A DNA stretch of 57,449 bases, from positions 1 to 57,449 of the forward strand of contig JAFVSR010000072.1 in NCBI GenBank assembly GCA_017503645.1. The letters run 5' to 3'. This DNA is from Bacteroidaceae bacterium. GTDB lineage: Bacteria > Bacteroidota > Bacteroidia > Bacteroidales > Bacteroidaceae. The position numbers were made by a program, and so were the translations under genes. This document shows positions 16,926 to 26,125 of this stretch, piece after piece (position 1 is the first letter of the stretch; every line of letters begins with the position of its first letter). The notes beneath the pieces are model-generated. The model had not been told where the DNA came from. It saw nothing but the letters and a program-made list of their open reading frames with translations, and did not search any database.

Positions 16926-17387
16926 ATGAGTAAGTTCGGAAAAAAGGAAAAGGCAGAAATGCCTGAGTTGAACACCTCGTCATTGCCCGACTTGATCTTC
17001 TCTATCCTATTCTTCTTTATGATTGTAACATCAATGCGTGAAGTGGAGTTGAAGGTGGAGTTTAAGATTCCTCAGGGTACCGAGTTGGAGAAACTCGAAC
17101 GCAAGTCTTTGGTATCAAACATATACATAGGTAAGCCTACTCGCGATTACCGTGCAAAGCTCGGTGTTTCGAGCCGCATTCAGTTGAACGACAAGTTTGC
17201 CGATGTATCGCATATTCGCGAGTATATCCAGGATGAGCGTGAGGGTTTGGCCGAGCGTGACAAACCTTTTATGAAGGTTTCTATCAAAGCCGACGTTAAT
17301 ACCCAAATGGGTATTCTCACCGACGTGAAGATGGAGTTGCGTAAGGCGTGGGCGCTTGCTATAGTTTATTCTTCTACACAGCGCTAA
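16926..17387 (+). CDS. ExbD/TolR-family biopolymer transport protein (second copy)
   Basis: 153-aa single-span ExbD paralogue. The helix LPDLIFSILFFFMIVTSMRE holds the conserved aspartate (LPDLIF); the periplasmic domain ends KVSIKADVNTQMGILTDVKM. It is 5 nt after the first ExbD gene. Two different ExbD subunits in one operon suggests a heteromeric complex or alternative pairs. A strong terminator follows. Confidence 0.92.
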   Translation: MSKFGKKEKAEMPELNTSSLPDLIFSILFFFMIVTSMREVELKVEFKIPQGTELEKLERKSLVSNIYIGKPTRDYRAKLGVSSRIQLNDKFADVSHIREYIQDEREGLAERDKPFMKVSIKADVNTQMGILTDVKMELRKAWALAIVYSSTQR

Positions 17388-17424
17388 AAGTGATTTAAAC
17401 CCTTCGGGGGTACATAGATAAAAT

Positions 17425-17457
17425 AGTTCGGCAGCCCGCGGGCTGCCGAACTGTTTT
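17425..17457 (+). terminator. terminator of the exb operon
   Basis: Perfect 28-nt palindrome (17425-17452; arms AGTTCGGCAGCCCG and its complement), followed by GTTTTTAT. A short TTTAAACCCTTCGGGGG hairpin lies just before it. Confidence 0.85.
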
Positions 17458-17502
17458 TATTGTTGAAACAGACAGGAAAGGGGATAAGGCTTGCTATGGC
17501 TT

Positions 17503-17997
17503 TTACCCTCTTTTCAAGTATGTGACAAAGCGGTAATCGTGGCTGTGCTTTTCGTCGGCCGTGTAGTCCACCTGCTCAATAACCTCCCACTCCTTTTTGT
17601 CAAACGCGGGGAAGAAGGCGTCGGCCTCGGCAGGGGTGTCTTTCACCTCGGTGAGGCACAGGATATCGGCAATGGGCAGCGCGCTCCTGTATAGCTGCTC
17701 ACCGCCTATTATGTAAACAATCTCCTCGTCTATGCAGTTGGCAAGTGCCTCCTCCAACGATGTGAAGTGTTCGGCTCCGGCAAACTCGCTCTCCTTGCGC
17801 GAGAGTACAATGTTGCGACGGTTGGGCAGTGCTCCCTTGGGCAGGGAGCGGAAGGTGTTGCTGCCCATAATTATTGTGTGCCCCGTGGTGAGCTCCTTGA
17901 AGCGCTTGAGGTCGTTAGGCAACCAATAGATAAGTTTGTTGTTTATGCCTATGGCGTTGTTCTGCGCCACTGCGGCAATGAGTGCAACCTTGTACAT
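17503..17997 (-). CDS. folA: dihydrofolate reductase
   Basis: 164-aa NADPH-dependent DHFR that regenerates tetrahydrofolate. Motifs: VALIAAVAQNNAIGINNKL, WLPNDLKRFKELT (catalytic acidic residue and folate helix), IIMGSNTFRSLP and YIIGGEQLYRSAL. It lies 38 nt downstream of thyA on the same strand, so it is probably co-transcribed and functionally paired: ThyA makes dihydrofolate and FolA reduces it. Confidence 0.95.
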   Translation of the reverse strand: MYKVALIAAVAQNNAIGINNKLIYWLPNDLKRFKELTTGHTIIMGSNTFRSLPKGALPNRRNIVLSRKESEFAGAEHFTSLEEALANCIDEEIVYIIGGEQLYRSALPIADILCLTEVKDTPAEADAFFPAFDKKEWEVIEQVDYTADEKHSHDYRFVTYLKRG

Positions 17998-18035
17998 CGT
18001 TTTTTGGTTTTAGTTGTTTGTAATACTCCTATCCC

Positions 18036-18830
18036 TTATACCGAAACTTCGGCCTTTATGTGGGGGTGCGGGTCGTACTCCTCCAATGAGAAATCCTCGA
18101 ATTTGAACCCGAAAATATCCTTTACATCGGGGTTTATTGCCATACGGGGCAGTTTGCGTGGCTCACGTGTGAGCTGTAGCTTGGCCTGCTCTATGTGGTT
18201 CAGATACAGGTGCGCATCGCCCAGCGTGTGTACAAAGTCGCCGGGTTTAAGCCCCGTTACCTGCGCCATCATAAGCAACAGCAACGAGTATGATGCAATG
18301 TTGAAGGGTACACCCAGGAAGCAGTCGGCACTGCGCTGATATAGCTGCAGGCTCAAACGGCCGTCGGCAACGTAGAACTGGAACATTGCGTGGCAGGGTG
18401 GCAGGTTCATATTCTTTATGTCGGCCACATTCCAGGCGTTCACAATTATACGGCGCGAATCGGGGTTGTTCTTCAATGTGTTAACAACCTCGGTTATTTG
18501 GTCTATGTGCTCGCCGTCATACCCGGGCCACGACCTCCATTGATAGCCGTAAATATGTCCTAAATCACCCTTTTCATCGGCCCATTCGTTCCATATTCTC
18601 ACGCCGTTGTCTTGCAAGTATTTTACGTTTGTGTCGCCGTTTAGGAACCACAGCAGTTCGTGGATGATGGATTTCAAGTGTAACTTTTTTGTGGTGAGGC
18701 AGGGGAAGCCCTCTTCGAGGTTAAAACGCATCTGGTGTCCGAAAACGCTTATTGTGCCGGTGCCTGTGCGGTCCTCTTTTTTTGTACCCTCGGTAAGTAT
18801 TCTGTTGAGCAGGTCTAAATATTGTTTCAT
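18036..18830 (-). CDS. thyA: thymidylate synthase ThyA
   Basis: 264-aa ThyA that methylates dUMP with methylene-tetrahydrofolate. The catalytic cysteine is in [12 protein letters not shown]; the phosphate loop is EDRTGTGT near the N-terminus; [14 protein letters not shown] and the [14 protein letters not shown] tail are intact. The start at 18830 (MKQYLDLL) gives exactly the canonical length; an in-frame ATG 9 nt upstream is less likely. A TATCTTCG box lies 23 nt upstream. Confidence 0.95.
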   Translation of the reverse strand: MKQYLDLLNRILTEGTKKEDRTGTGTISVFGHQMRFNLEEGFPCLTTKKLHLKSIIHELLWFLNGDTNVKYLQDNGVRIWNEWADEKGDLGHIYGYQWRSWPGYDGEHIDQITEVVNTLKNNPDSRRIIVNAWNVADIKNMNLPPCHAMFQFYVADGRLSLQLYQRSADCFLGVPFNIASYSLLLLMMAQVTGLKPGDFVHTLGDAHLYLNHIEQAKLQLTREPRKLPRMAINPDVKDIFGFKFEDFSLEEYDPHPHIKAEVSV

Positions 18831-19158
18831 TATTTCCAATGTTTCTTTTGTGCGAAGATAATGAATATTTTTAGAATTTTCTGTGGTCGATAGAATAAAT
18901 GCTATAAAGCGGCGTTACTCCCGCCGGCGAGAATGAAGATGATGACGCTCTCTTTGAACTAAAAATACCCTGCAAGGGTAAGTGGGAATATATGGAATAT
19001 GGCGCGTGGCAAGGATTGCAAACGGCATAAAAGTCGCTCGCAATTTTTGTACTCGATTTTTATCTCTTTAGTGAGGCTTGGTTGCGTTTTCTTGTGTTTT
19101 CTTGTGTACCAAAATAAATTTTTCCCATCCGCTTGCACTACTTTCGCTCGTTTGTTAC
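18831..19158. other. intergenic region between divergent thyA and the methyltransferase gene
   Basis: It holds a minus-strand -7-like box TATCTTCG at 18853-18860 for thyA, a small CGGCG/CGCCG hairpin (about 18909-18926), a TACCCT/AGGGTA hairpin near 18966-18981, and a short direct repeat of GTTTTCTTGT near 19086. No ORF in it is credible. Confidence 0.5.
18853..18860 (-). promoter_or_regulatory. candidate thyA -7 box (TATCTTCG variant)
   Basis: Minus strand reads TATCTTCGCAC, differing from the usual TATCTTTGC at one base. The same TATCTTCGCAC occurs before the DUF4831 gene at 53877-53884, which supports its being a functional variant. Confidence 0.45.
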
Positions 19159-19166
19159 TATATTTG
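19159..19166 (+). promoter_or_regulatory. -7 box of the RsmF-like gene promoter
   Basis: TATATTTG followed by C matches TAnnTTTG. A TTG at 19133-19135, about 23 nt upstream, could serve as the -33 element. The ATG lies 45 nt downstream. Confidence 0.55.
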
Positions 19167-19210
19167 CATTTAAGTGCGCATATATACCCCTATGGGGTAT
19201 TGCTCAGGCT

Positions 19211-20572
19211 ATGAATATGAAATTAAGCGAGAATTTTGAATCACGCACGCGTGCCCTTTTCGGTGATGAACGTTACGAGCGTTTTGCATCGGCACTCGAC
19301 GAGGAGCCGGTAGTGAGCGTGCGCCTCAACAACCGCAAGCCATTTGCAAAACTTGGCGGCGAGCCTGTTCCCTGGGCTCCCGAAGGGTGCTATCTCCCTT
19401 CCCGTCCTGCCTTTACAGCCGACCCGCTCTTTCACGCGGGCTGCTACTATGTGCAGGAGGCATCGTCTATGTTCCTGGGAGAGGTGGTGCGCCGGTTTGT
19501 AAGCGGGCCTTTGCGCGCGCTTGACCTATGTGCTGCGCCGGGTGGTAAAACCACACACCTGTTGCAGTGCCTGCCTGCGGGCAGCCTGCTCGTTTCGAAC
19601 GAGCCTATGCCTTTGCGTGCTCAGGTGCTTGCCGAGAATGTAATCAAATGGGGAGCAAGTGCGGCTGTTGTCACCAAGAACGAGCCTGCCGATTTTGCCT
19701 CGTTCAAGAATTTTTTCGATTTGGTGGTGGTAGATGCTCCCTGTTCGGGCGAGGGTATGTTCCGCAAGGACTCCTTTGCGGTGGAGCAGTGGAGCGAGGC
19801 TGTTGTAAAGCAGTGCACCGTTCGCCAACGCGAGATATTATCCGATATCTGGGGCTGTTTGCGCCCGGGAGGGTTGCTTGTCTATAGTACTTGTACTTTC
19901 AATGCAAGCGAGGACGAGGAGTGCGTGCAGTGGATTGTAGATGAACTTGGTGCGGAACCTATGGCTCTGCAAACCGATGCCGCTTGGGGCATAACAGGCT
20001 CGCTCACCGATGCCGCCCTGCCGGTATATCGCTTTATCCCCGGCTTTACCCGCGGCGAGGGTTTTTTCCTATCTGTTCTGCGCAAGGAGGGCGATGCTCC
20101 CGTTGCACAGCCGCGCCCCGCTAAAATGCAGCCGGTGGCAGCTAAAATGAGAAGCGAGGTGGCAGGTTGGTTAAAAACTCCTGCCGATTTCGACATAGTT
20201 ATGCAGGGCGACACCATTACTGCCCTGCCGCGTGAACATTCGGCAGCGATAATCGCTTTGCAGCAGAAATTGCGCGTACTGCACGCCGGTGTGCCTCTTG
20301 CTGCGGTAAAGAACAATAAGCTGCTGCCGCTGCATCAGTTGGCAATGAGCGAAGCGCTGGAGCGTAACGCTTTCCGTTGCGTAGATGTGGAGCGCGAACA
20401 GGCTTTGGCCTACCTGCATCGCGAGGCTCTTGCCTTCCCCGATGCCCCCGCAGGCCATCTGCTTTTGATATACGATGAAGCCCCCATCGGTTTTGTGAAG
20501 AATGTGGGTAACAGAGCCAACAACCTCTATCCCGCAGAGTGGAGAATAAGAAAGAATCCAATGGAATTATAA
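19211..20572 (+). CDS. RsmB/RsmF-family (NOL1/NOP2/Sun) rRNA/tRNA m5C methyltransferase
   Basis: 453-aa SAM-dependent RNA cytosine-C5 methyltransferase. The SAM site is LDLCAAPGGKTTHLLQ; the two cysteines of the mechanism are in VDAPCSGEGMFRKD and YSTCTFNASEDEE. The C-terminal region (from about residue 320) resembles the RsmF/YebU RNA-binding extension, with GFVKNVGNRANNLYPAEWRI at the end. Target, rRNA or tRNA, cannot be assigned. Start 19211 was chosen over an upstream in-frame ATG at 19133 because that one lies upstream of the -7 box. Confidence 0.9.
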   Translation: MNMKLSENFESRTRALFGDERYERFASALDEEPVVSVRLNNRKPFAKLGGEPVPWAPEGCYLPSRPAFTADPLFHAGCYYVQEASSMFLGEVVRRFVSGPLRALDLCAAPGGKTTHLLQCLPAGSLLVSNEPMPLRAQVLAENVIKWGASAAVVTKNEPADFASFKNFFDLVVVDAPCSGEGMFRKDSFAVEQWSEAVVKQCTVRQREILSDIWGCLRPGGLLVYSTCTFNASEDEECVQWIVDELGAEPMALQTDAAWGITGSLTDAALPVYRFIPGFTRGEGFFLSVLRKEGDAPVAQPRPAKMQPVAAKMRSEVAGWLKTPADFDIVMQGDTITALPREHSAAIIALQQKLRVLHAGVPLAAVKNNKLLPLHQLAMSEALERNAFRCVDVEREQALAYLHREALAFPDAPAGHLLLIYDEAPIGFVKNVGNRANNLYPAEWRIRKNPMEL

Positions 20573-20592
20573 TAAATAAAAATAAAATAGCT

Positions 20593-22641
20593 ATGAAAAA
20601 ATTATTATTGTCACTCTTTTTGGGAGTAGTTGCGCAGCTTGCTTTTGCGCAGATGTTCAACCCCGTTACCATCGAGCAGAAATTCGAGGCCGACGGTGCA
20701 AATGGTAAAATAGTGTTTAACGCCACAATAGAGGATGGCTGGCATCTCTATTCTACCAATATTGCCGAGGGCGGCCCTACGGCGGCAACCATCACATTCG
20801 AAAAACTCGAAGGTGCCGAGCTTGTGGGTGTTCTCACACCATCCGAGGGGGCCATTGATGTTATGGACCCTGTGTTTGGTATGCAGGTCTCTTATTTTGA
20901 GGGCGAAGCCTCATTTACACAGAAGGTTAAATTCACCGGTGGTGCATACACCCTTCAGGGCTATCTGGAGTATGGTGCCTGCAACGATGAAAATTGCACA
21001 CCTCCCACAGCCTTTGAGTTCAACATCACAGGCACAGCCGAGGTGGCAGCCCCTGCTGCAAAGCCTGCCGCCGTTGTAAAGGAGAAGCCTGCATCGGTGC
21101 CTGCGGCCAAAATAGAGCCCTTGCCTGTTGCCAAAGAGGAAAAGCCAGCCGAGGTAATAGAGGCTGCCGAGCTTGTGCCCGCTACAGTGGTTTCGGATAA
21201 CGGCTTTTCGCAGTTGTGGACACCTGTAATAGATAAGTTGGATGCTTTCCAGAATAGCGGTAGCACAGCTACACGTTCTTTGTGGATTACCTTCCTGCTT
21301 GGTTTCGGTGGTGGTTTCCTTGCCCTGCTCACTCCTTGTGTGTGGCCTATCATTCCTATGACCGTGAGCTTCTTCCTCAAACGCTCAAAGAGCCGCAAAA
21401 AGGCTATCAGCGAGGCTGTGTTCTACGGTATTTCTATCGTTGTAATCTACCTTATTTTGGGCTTGGCTGTTACAATATTCTTTGGCGCAAGTGCTCTTAA
21501 TGCTCTTTCGACCAACGCGGTGTTCAATATATTCTTCTGTGCGCTGTTGTTGCTCTTCGGTGCATCGTTCCTCGGTGGCTTTGAGCTCACATTGCCCTCG
21601 TCGTGGACAAACAAGGTAGATGAGAAGGCAAGCAACACCACAGGTTTGTTGAGTATTTTCCTTATGGCATTTACTCTCACACTTGTATCGTTCTCTTGCA
21701 CCGGCCCCATCATCGGTTTCCTGCTTGTTGAGGTATCTACAACAGGCTCACTCTTTGGCCCTGCCGTGGGTATGCTCGGTTTTGCTCTTGCATTGGCATT
21801 ACCCTTCACGCTGTTTGCTCTCTTCCCCACATTGCTTAAGCAGGCTCCCCGCTCGGGTGGTTGGATGAACACCATCAAGGTGGTTCTCGGTTTTGTGGAG
21901 ATTGCATTTGCCCTTAAGTTCTTCTCAGTGGCCGACCTTGCATACGGCTGGCGTCTGCTCGACCGCGAAACATTCTTGGCTATCTGGATTGTGCTGTTTG
22001 CACTCCTTGGCCTCTATCTGTTGAATATCATACGTTTCCCCCACGACGATGCCGATGAGAAACAGACCTCTGTTCCCAAATTCTTCATCGCGCTCATTTC
22101 GTTGGCATTTGCAGTGTATATGATACCCGGATTGTGGGGCGCTCCCTGCAAGGCTATCAGTGCATTTGCTCCTCCTATGTGGACACAGGATTTCAATATG
22201 TATGACAACGAGGTACACCCCGCCAGCGACGACTACGAGGAGGGTATGGCTATGGCACGCCGTTTGGGCAAGCCTGCAATGCTCGATTTCACCGGCTATG
22301 GCTGCGTGAACTGCCGTAATATGGAGTCATCGGTTTGGACCAACGACCGCGTGGCCGACATCTTGCGCGACGATTATGTGCTCATTTCGCTCTTTGTCGA
22401 TGACAAGACACCCCTTCCCACACCCATTGAGGTGGAAGAGCAGGGTGTAAAACGCAAACTGCGCACGGTGGGTGATAAGTGGAGCTATCTGCAGCGCTAT
22501 AAGTTCGGTGCCAATGCGCAGCCCTTCTATGTGCCCGTGGATAACGATGGCAACCCTCTTGCAGGCTCATACTCGTTTGACCTCGATGTAGATTCATACA
22601 TCAAGTTCTTGAACCAGGGATTGGATAACTATAAGAAATAA
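20593..22641 (+). CDS. dsbD: thiol:disulfide interchange protein DsbD
   Basis: 682-aa inner-membrane electron carrier that moves reducing power from cytoplasmic thioredoxin to the periplasm. Order of parts: signal peptide (residues 1-19); N-terminal DsbD-alpha domain with the CNDENCTPP cysteine pair; an Ala/Pro/Glu-rich linker; the transmembrane domain with one redox Cys in LLTPCVWPIIPM and the other in SFSCTGPIIGF; and a C-terminal thioredoxin domain with GYGCVNCRNME. All three cysteine pairs are intact. The ATG at 20593 follows the previous gene by 20 nt; an earlier in-frame ATG at 20539 lies within it. Confidence 0.93.
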   Translation: MKKLLLSLFLGVVAQLAFAQMFNPVTIEQKFEADGANGKIVFNATIEDGWHLYSTNIAEGGPTAATITFEKLEGAELVGVLTPSEGAIDVMDPVFGMQVSYFEGEASFTQKVKFTGGAYTLQGYLEYGACNDENCTPPTAFEFNITGTAEVAAPAAKPAAVVKEKPASVPAAKIEPLPVAKEEKPAEVIEAAELVPATVVSDNGFSQLWTPVIDKLDAFQNSGSTATRSLWITFLLGFGGGFLALLTPCVWPIIPMTVSFFLKRSKSRKKAISEAVFYGISIVVIYLILGLAVTIFFGASALNALSTNAVFNIFFCALLLLFGASFLGGFELTLPSSWTNKVDEKASNTTGLLSIFLMAFTLTLVSFSCTGPIIGFLLVEVSTTGSLFGPAVGMLGFALALALPFTLFALFPTLLKQAPRSGGWMNTIKVVLGFVEIAFALKFFSVADLAYGWRLLDRETFLAIWIVLFALLGLYLLNIIRFPHDDADEKQTSVPKFFIALISLAFAVYMIPGLWGAPCKAISAFAPPMWTQDFNMYDNEVHPASDDYEEGMAMARRLGKPAMLDFTGYGCVNCRNMESSVWTNDRVADILRDDYVLISLFVDDKTPLPTPIEVEEQGVKRKLRTVGDKWSYLQRYKFGANAQPFYVPVDNDGNPLAGSYSFDLDVDSYIKFLNQGLDNYKK

Positions 22642-22688
22642 GAAACTATATAATTTGCCTTGTTGCAGCATTATGCAGCTAACCTACT

Positions 22689-24197
22689 ATGAACGAAACA
22701 TCACTTTTAAGGTCTGTGTTAAACCACAGAGTAAAGAAAATTGAGAAGTATGCCACTGAGGCAGAGCAGATTCAGCGCGACGTACTTAAAAGATTGGTGT
22801 CTGTGGCAGCAAACACCGAGTGGGGTGTTAAACATAACTATGCATCCTGCACAAGTTATGAGAAATTTGCAGCTGCGGTTGATGTGCAAAACTATGAGAC
22901 ACTCAAAGGCTATATCGACCGTATGCGTCACGGCGAGAAAGATGTGCTGTGGAAGGGGCGCTGCAAGTGGTATGCGAAATCGTCGGGTACCACAAACGAC
23001 AAGAGCAAATTCATTCCCGTAACCCCCGCAGGCTTGCAGAATGCTCATTACAAGGGTGGTATGGACGTTGTTGCCCTCTACCTGGCCAATAACCCGCAGA
23101 GCCGTATGTTCAAGGGGCGTGGTCTTATATTGGGTGGCAGTCACGCCCCCAACTACAACCTGCCCGGCAGCCTTGTGGGCGACCTCAGCGCCATCCTCAT
23201 AGAAAACTGCAACCCGCTGGTGAATATGGTGCGCGTGCCCGACAAATCCATAGCCCTGCTGAGCGACTTCGAAGAGAAGATGGAGAAGATTGCCCGTGCC
23301 ACCTGCACCAAGAATGTGACCAATCTTTCGGGTGTTCCCTCCTGGATGATGGCTGTGCTCAAACATATGCTAGAAATCACAGGAAAGAACAGTGTGGAGG
23401 AGGTGTGGCCCAATCTCGAGGTATTCTTCCACGGTGGCGTGGCCTTCACACCCTATCGCGAGCAGTACCTGCAGCTCATACGCAAGCCCGATATGAAGTA
23501 TATGGAAACATATAATGCCAGCGAGGGTTTCTTCGGCATTCAGAACGACCCTGCCGATTCTGCAATGATGCTTATGATAGACTATGATGTGTTCTACGAG
23601 TTCATTCCGTTCGAGGATATCGACTCGCCCAACCCCCGCGTGCTTCCATTGTGGGAGGTTGAGGTTGGCAAGAACTATGCAATGCTCATAAGTACATCCT
23701 GCGGCTTGTGGCGTTATATGATAGGCGATACCGTGCGCTTTATGAGCAAAGACCCCTATAAAATTGTTATATCAGGGCGCACCAAGCACTTTATAAATGC
23801 CTTTGGCGAGGAACTTATAGTGGATAATGCCGAAAAGGGCCTTAAGAAGGCTTGCGAGGAGACCGGTGCACAGGTGTCGGAATATACCGCAGCCCCTGTG
23901 TTTATGGATGCCAATGCGCAGTGCCGCCACCAGTGGCTCATAGAGTTCTCCAAAGAGCCCGATTCTCTGGAGCGCTTTGCCGAGATACTCGACACCACAC
24001 TGCAGCAGATAAACTCCGACTACGAGGCTAAGCGCTACAAGAACATAACCCTGCAACCTCTGGAGATTGTGGTGGCGCGCAAGAACCTCTTCAACGATTG
24101 GCTCAAGAGCAAAGGCAAGTTGGGTGGTCAGCACAAGGTCCCCCGCCTGAGCAACAGCCGCCAATATATTGAGGAAATGATGTTGTTTAATGAATAA
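22689..24197 (+). CDS. GH3 auxin-responsive promoter family protein
   Basis: 502-aa acyl-adenylate-forming enzyme of the GH3 family. In plants GH3 proteins conjugate amino acids to auxin or jasmonate; the bacterial substrate is not known. Hallmarks: WYAKSSGTTNDKSKFIPVT (ATP-binding P-loop analogue), YNASEGFFGIQND, LISTSCGLWRYMIGDTVRF and GRTKHFINAFGEEL. Length is usual for bacterial members. It starts 47 nt after dsbD and overlaps the following lipoprotein gene by 8 nt. Confidence 0.9.
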   Translation: MNETSLLRSVLNHRVKKIEKYATEAEQIQRDVLKRLVSVAANTEWGVKHNYASCTSYEKFAAAVDVQNYETLKGYIDRMRHGEKDVLWKGRCKWYAKSSGTTNDKSKFIPVTPAGLQNAHYKGGMDVVALYLANNPQSRMFKGRGLILGGSHAPNYNLPGSLVGDLSAILIENCNPLVNMVRVPDKSIALLSDFEEKMEKIARATCTKNVTNLSGVPSWMMAVLKHMLEITGKNSVEEVWPNLEVFFHGGVAFTPYREQYLQLIRKPDMKYMETYNASEGFFGIQNDPADSAMMLMIDYDVFYEFIPFEDIDSPNPRVLPLWEVEVGKNYAMLISTSCGLWRYMIGDTVRFMSKDPYKIVISGRTKHFINAFGEELIVDNAEKGLKKACEETGAQVSEYTAAPVFMDANAQCRHQWLIEFSKEPDSLERFAEILDTTLQQINSDYEAKRYKNITLQPLEIVVARKNLFNDWLKSKGKLGGQHKVPRLSNSRQYIEEMMLFNE

Positions 24198-26121
24198 TTT
24201 TATGTCGCTTAAAGAGATACTTTTATCATTGCTTGTGGTGGCGCTGTTAGCTGCTTGTGCAAGTATGGGAACACCCGACGGCGGCCCCTTTGACGAGGAC
24301 CCGCCGGTGTTTGTAAGTGGTGTCCCATCGCTCAATGCAACGGGTGTGACCGATGGCAAGGTGGTTATAAACTTCAACGAGAACATAAGGCTTGAGAATG
24401 CTTTTGAGAAGGTGGTTATATCGCCTCCGCAAATTGAGCAGCCGCAAATAAAATACAGCGGTAAGCACATCACGGTGCAGCTGTACGACTCATTGCTGCC
24501 AAATACCACGTACTCCATAGATTTCAACGATGCAATTGTGGACAACAACGAGGGCAACCCGCTGGAGAACTTTGCCTATGTCTTTTCCACCGGTGATGCG
24601 GTAGATACTCTGGCTGTGTCGGGTACTGTGCTCAATGCCGAGGATCTCGAGCCTATCAAAGGCATTATGGTGGGCCTCCACTCCTCTATGAGCGATACCG
24701 CATTTACCAAAAAACCTTTTGATCGTGTGTCGCGCACCGACAGCCGCGGTCGCTTCTCCATCAAGGGGCTTGCTCCGGGCAAGTACCGTGTATATGCTCT
24801 GGCCGATGCCAATGGCAACTATTTTTACGACCAAAAGAGCGAGGCAGTGGCATTTATGGATACCGAGGTGTCGCCATCGGCTGTTCGCGCAATGCGTGCC
24901 GACACCATTTGGCGCGACAGCATCACGGTAGATACGGTGCGTATGGTGGAATATACACGCAACCTGCCCGATGACATTGTGTTGCGTGCCTTCAAAGAAC
25001 CCTTCTACACACAGTATCTTGTGAAATATCCACGCGAGGAGCATAGCAATTTCACGCTATATTTTGCTGCGCCCAACAGTGAACTGCCGCGTATCGAAGG
25101 GCTTAATTTCAACGCGACGGATGCTTATGTCTTGGAGCCCAATGCCACAATGGATACCTTGCGCTATTGGCTCAAGGATACAACCATATATTACAAGGAT
25201 ACACTGCAAGTAGCAGTAACCTATAATATACTCGACTCTCTGCAACTGCCTGTGCCGCGTACCGACACTCTTTATATAACATCGAAACGCAGCAGAGAGG
25301 CCGTCATAAAGGCCGAGGCCGAGAGGTATGAAAAGGCAAAAAAGCGCTTCTTGAAAAAGGTGAGCAAGCTCCCCGATTACGACGAGAATAATCCGCCCGA
25401 ATATATCCCGCCCACAAAGGTGTTGCCCATCTCCACAACAGCCAACTCGCAGATGGATTTCAATAAGGAGGTGGAGTTCCTCTTCAGCGAGCCTCTTGCA
25501 AGCTGCGATGCATCGATGATACATCTTGCATCTGTGGTCGATTCCACCCTCACACCCATTCCTTTCGTGTTTGAGCAGAACAGCAAGAACATACGTGCAT
25601 ACAACCTATATGCCGAGTGGCGCCCGGGCGAAAAATATATGCTCACAATAGACTCAGCTGCCTTCAAGGGATTGTATGGCGGTGTATCTGAACGCTTCGA
25701 ACAGGAGATGACCTATCGCAAGCTCGACGATTACGCAGTGCTCTATCTCACAATACCTCACACGGGCAACGATGCCGTGGTGCAGCTTGTGCAGGGCGAG
25801 AAGATTACTGCTACCACGCGCACCGATGGCGATAAATGTGCCTTCTATTTCATAAAGCCGGGTAAATATTCGTTGCGCCTTTTTATGGACAGAAACGGAA
25901 ACGGTAAATGGGATACAGGCTCATACGAGGATAAACTGCAACCCGAGGAGGTCTATTACTATCCCCGTATGCTCGACCTGCGTGCTCTTTTTGAATATGA
26001 GCAGACCGATTGGGACATAAAGGCTCCGCTTAACACCCAAAAGCCTTTGGAGATAACCAAGCAGAAGCCCGAGAAGGAGAGAAAGAAGATGAACCGCAAT
26101 GCTACGCGAAAATTCAAGTAA
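24190..26121 (+). CDS. Big_5 (Ig-like) domain lipoprotein
   Basis: 643-aa envelope lipoprotein. The signal is LSLLVVALLAACASMG with the lipobox cysteine in LAAC. The Big_5 Ig-like domain follows (about residues 35-140: PDGGPFDEDPPVF, VVINFNENIRL, TTYSIDFNDAIVDNNEGN), then a carboxypeptidase-regulatory-like beta-sandwich (GRFSIKGLAPGKYRVYALAD). The C-terminal tail is Lys/Arg-rich. Two starts are possible, 24190 (used; overlaps GH3 by 8 nt) and 24202. Anchoring in the outer membrane is inferred; its partner is unknown. Confidence 0.88.
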   Translation: MNNFMSLKEILLSLLVVALLAACASMGTPDGGPFDEDPPVFVSGVPSLNATGVTDGKVVINFNENIRLENAFEKVVISPPQIEQPQIKYSGKHITVQLYDSLLPNTTYSIDFNDAIVDNNEGNPLENFAYVFSTGDAVDTLAVSGTVLNAEDLEPIKGIMVGLHSSMSDTAFTKKPFDRVSRTDSRGRFSIKGLAPGKYRVYALADANGNYFYDQKSEAVAFMDTEVSPSAVRAMRADTIWRDSITVDTVRMVEYTRNLPDDIVLRAFKEPFYTQYLVKYPREEHSNFTLYFAAPNSELPRIEGLNFNATDAYVLEPNATMDTLRYWLKDTTIYYKDTLQVAVTYNILDSLQLPVPRTDTLYITSKRSREAVIKAEAERYEKAKKRFLKKVSKLPDYDENNPPEYIPPTKVLPISTTANSQMDFNKEVEFLFSEPLASCDASMIHLASVVDSTLTPIPFVFEQNSKNIRAYNLYAEWRPGEKYMLTIDSAAFKGLYGGVSERFEQEMTYRKLDDYAVLYLTIPHTGNDAVVQLVQGEKITATTRTDGDKCAFYFIKPGKYSLRLFMDRNGNGKWDTGSYEDKLQPEEVYYYPRMLDLRALFEYEQTDWDIKAPLNTQKPLEITKQKPEKERKKMNRNATRKFK

Positions 26122-26125
26122 ACCA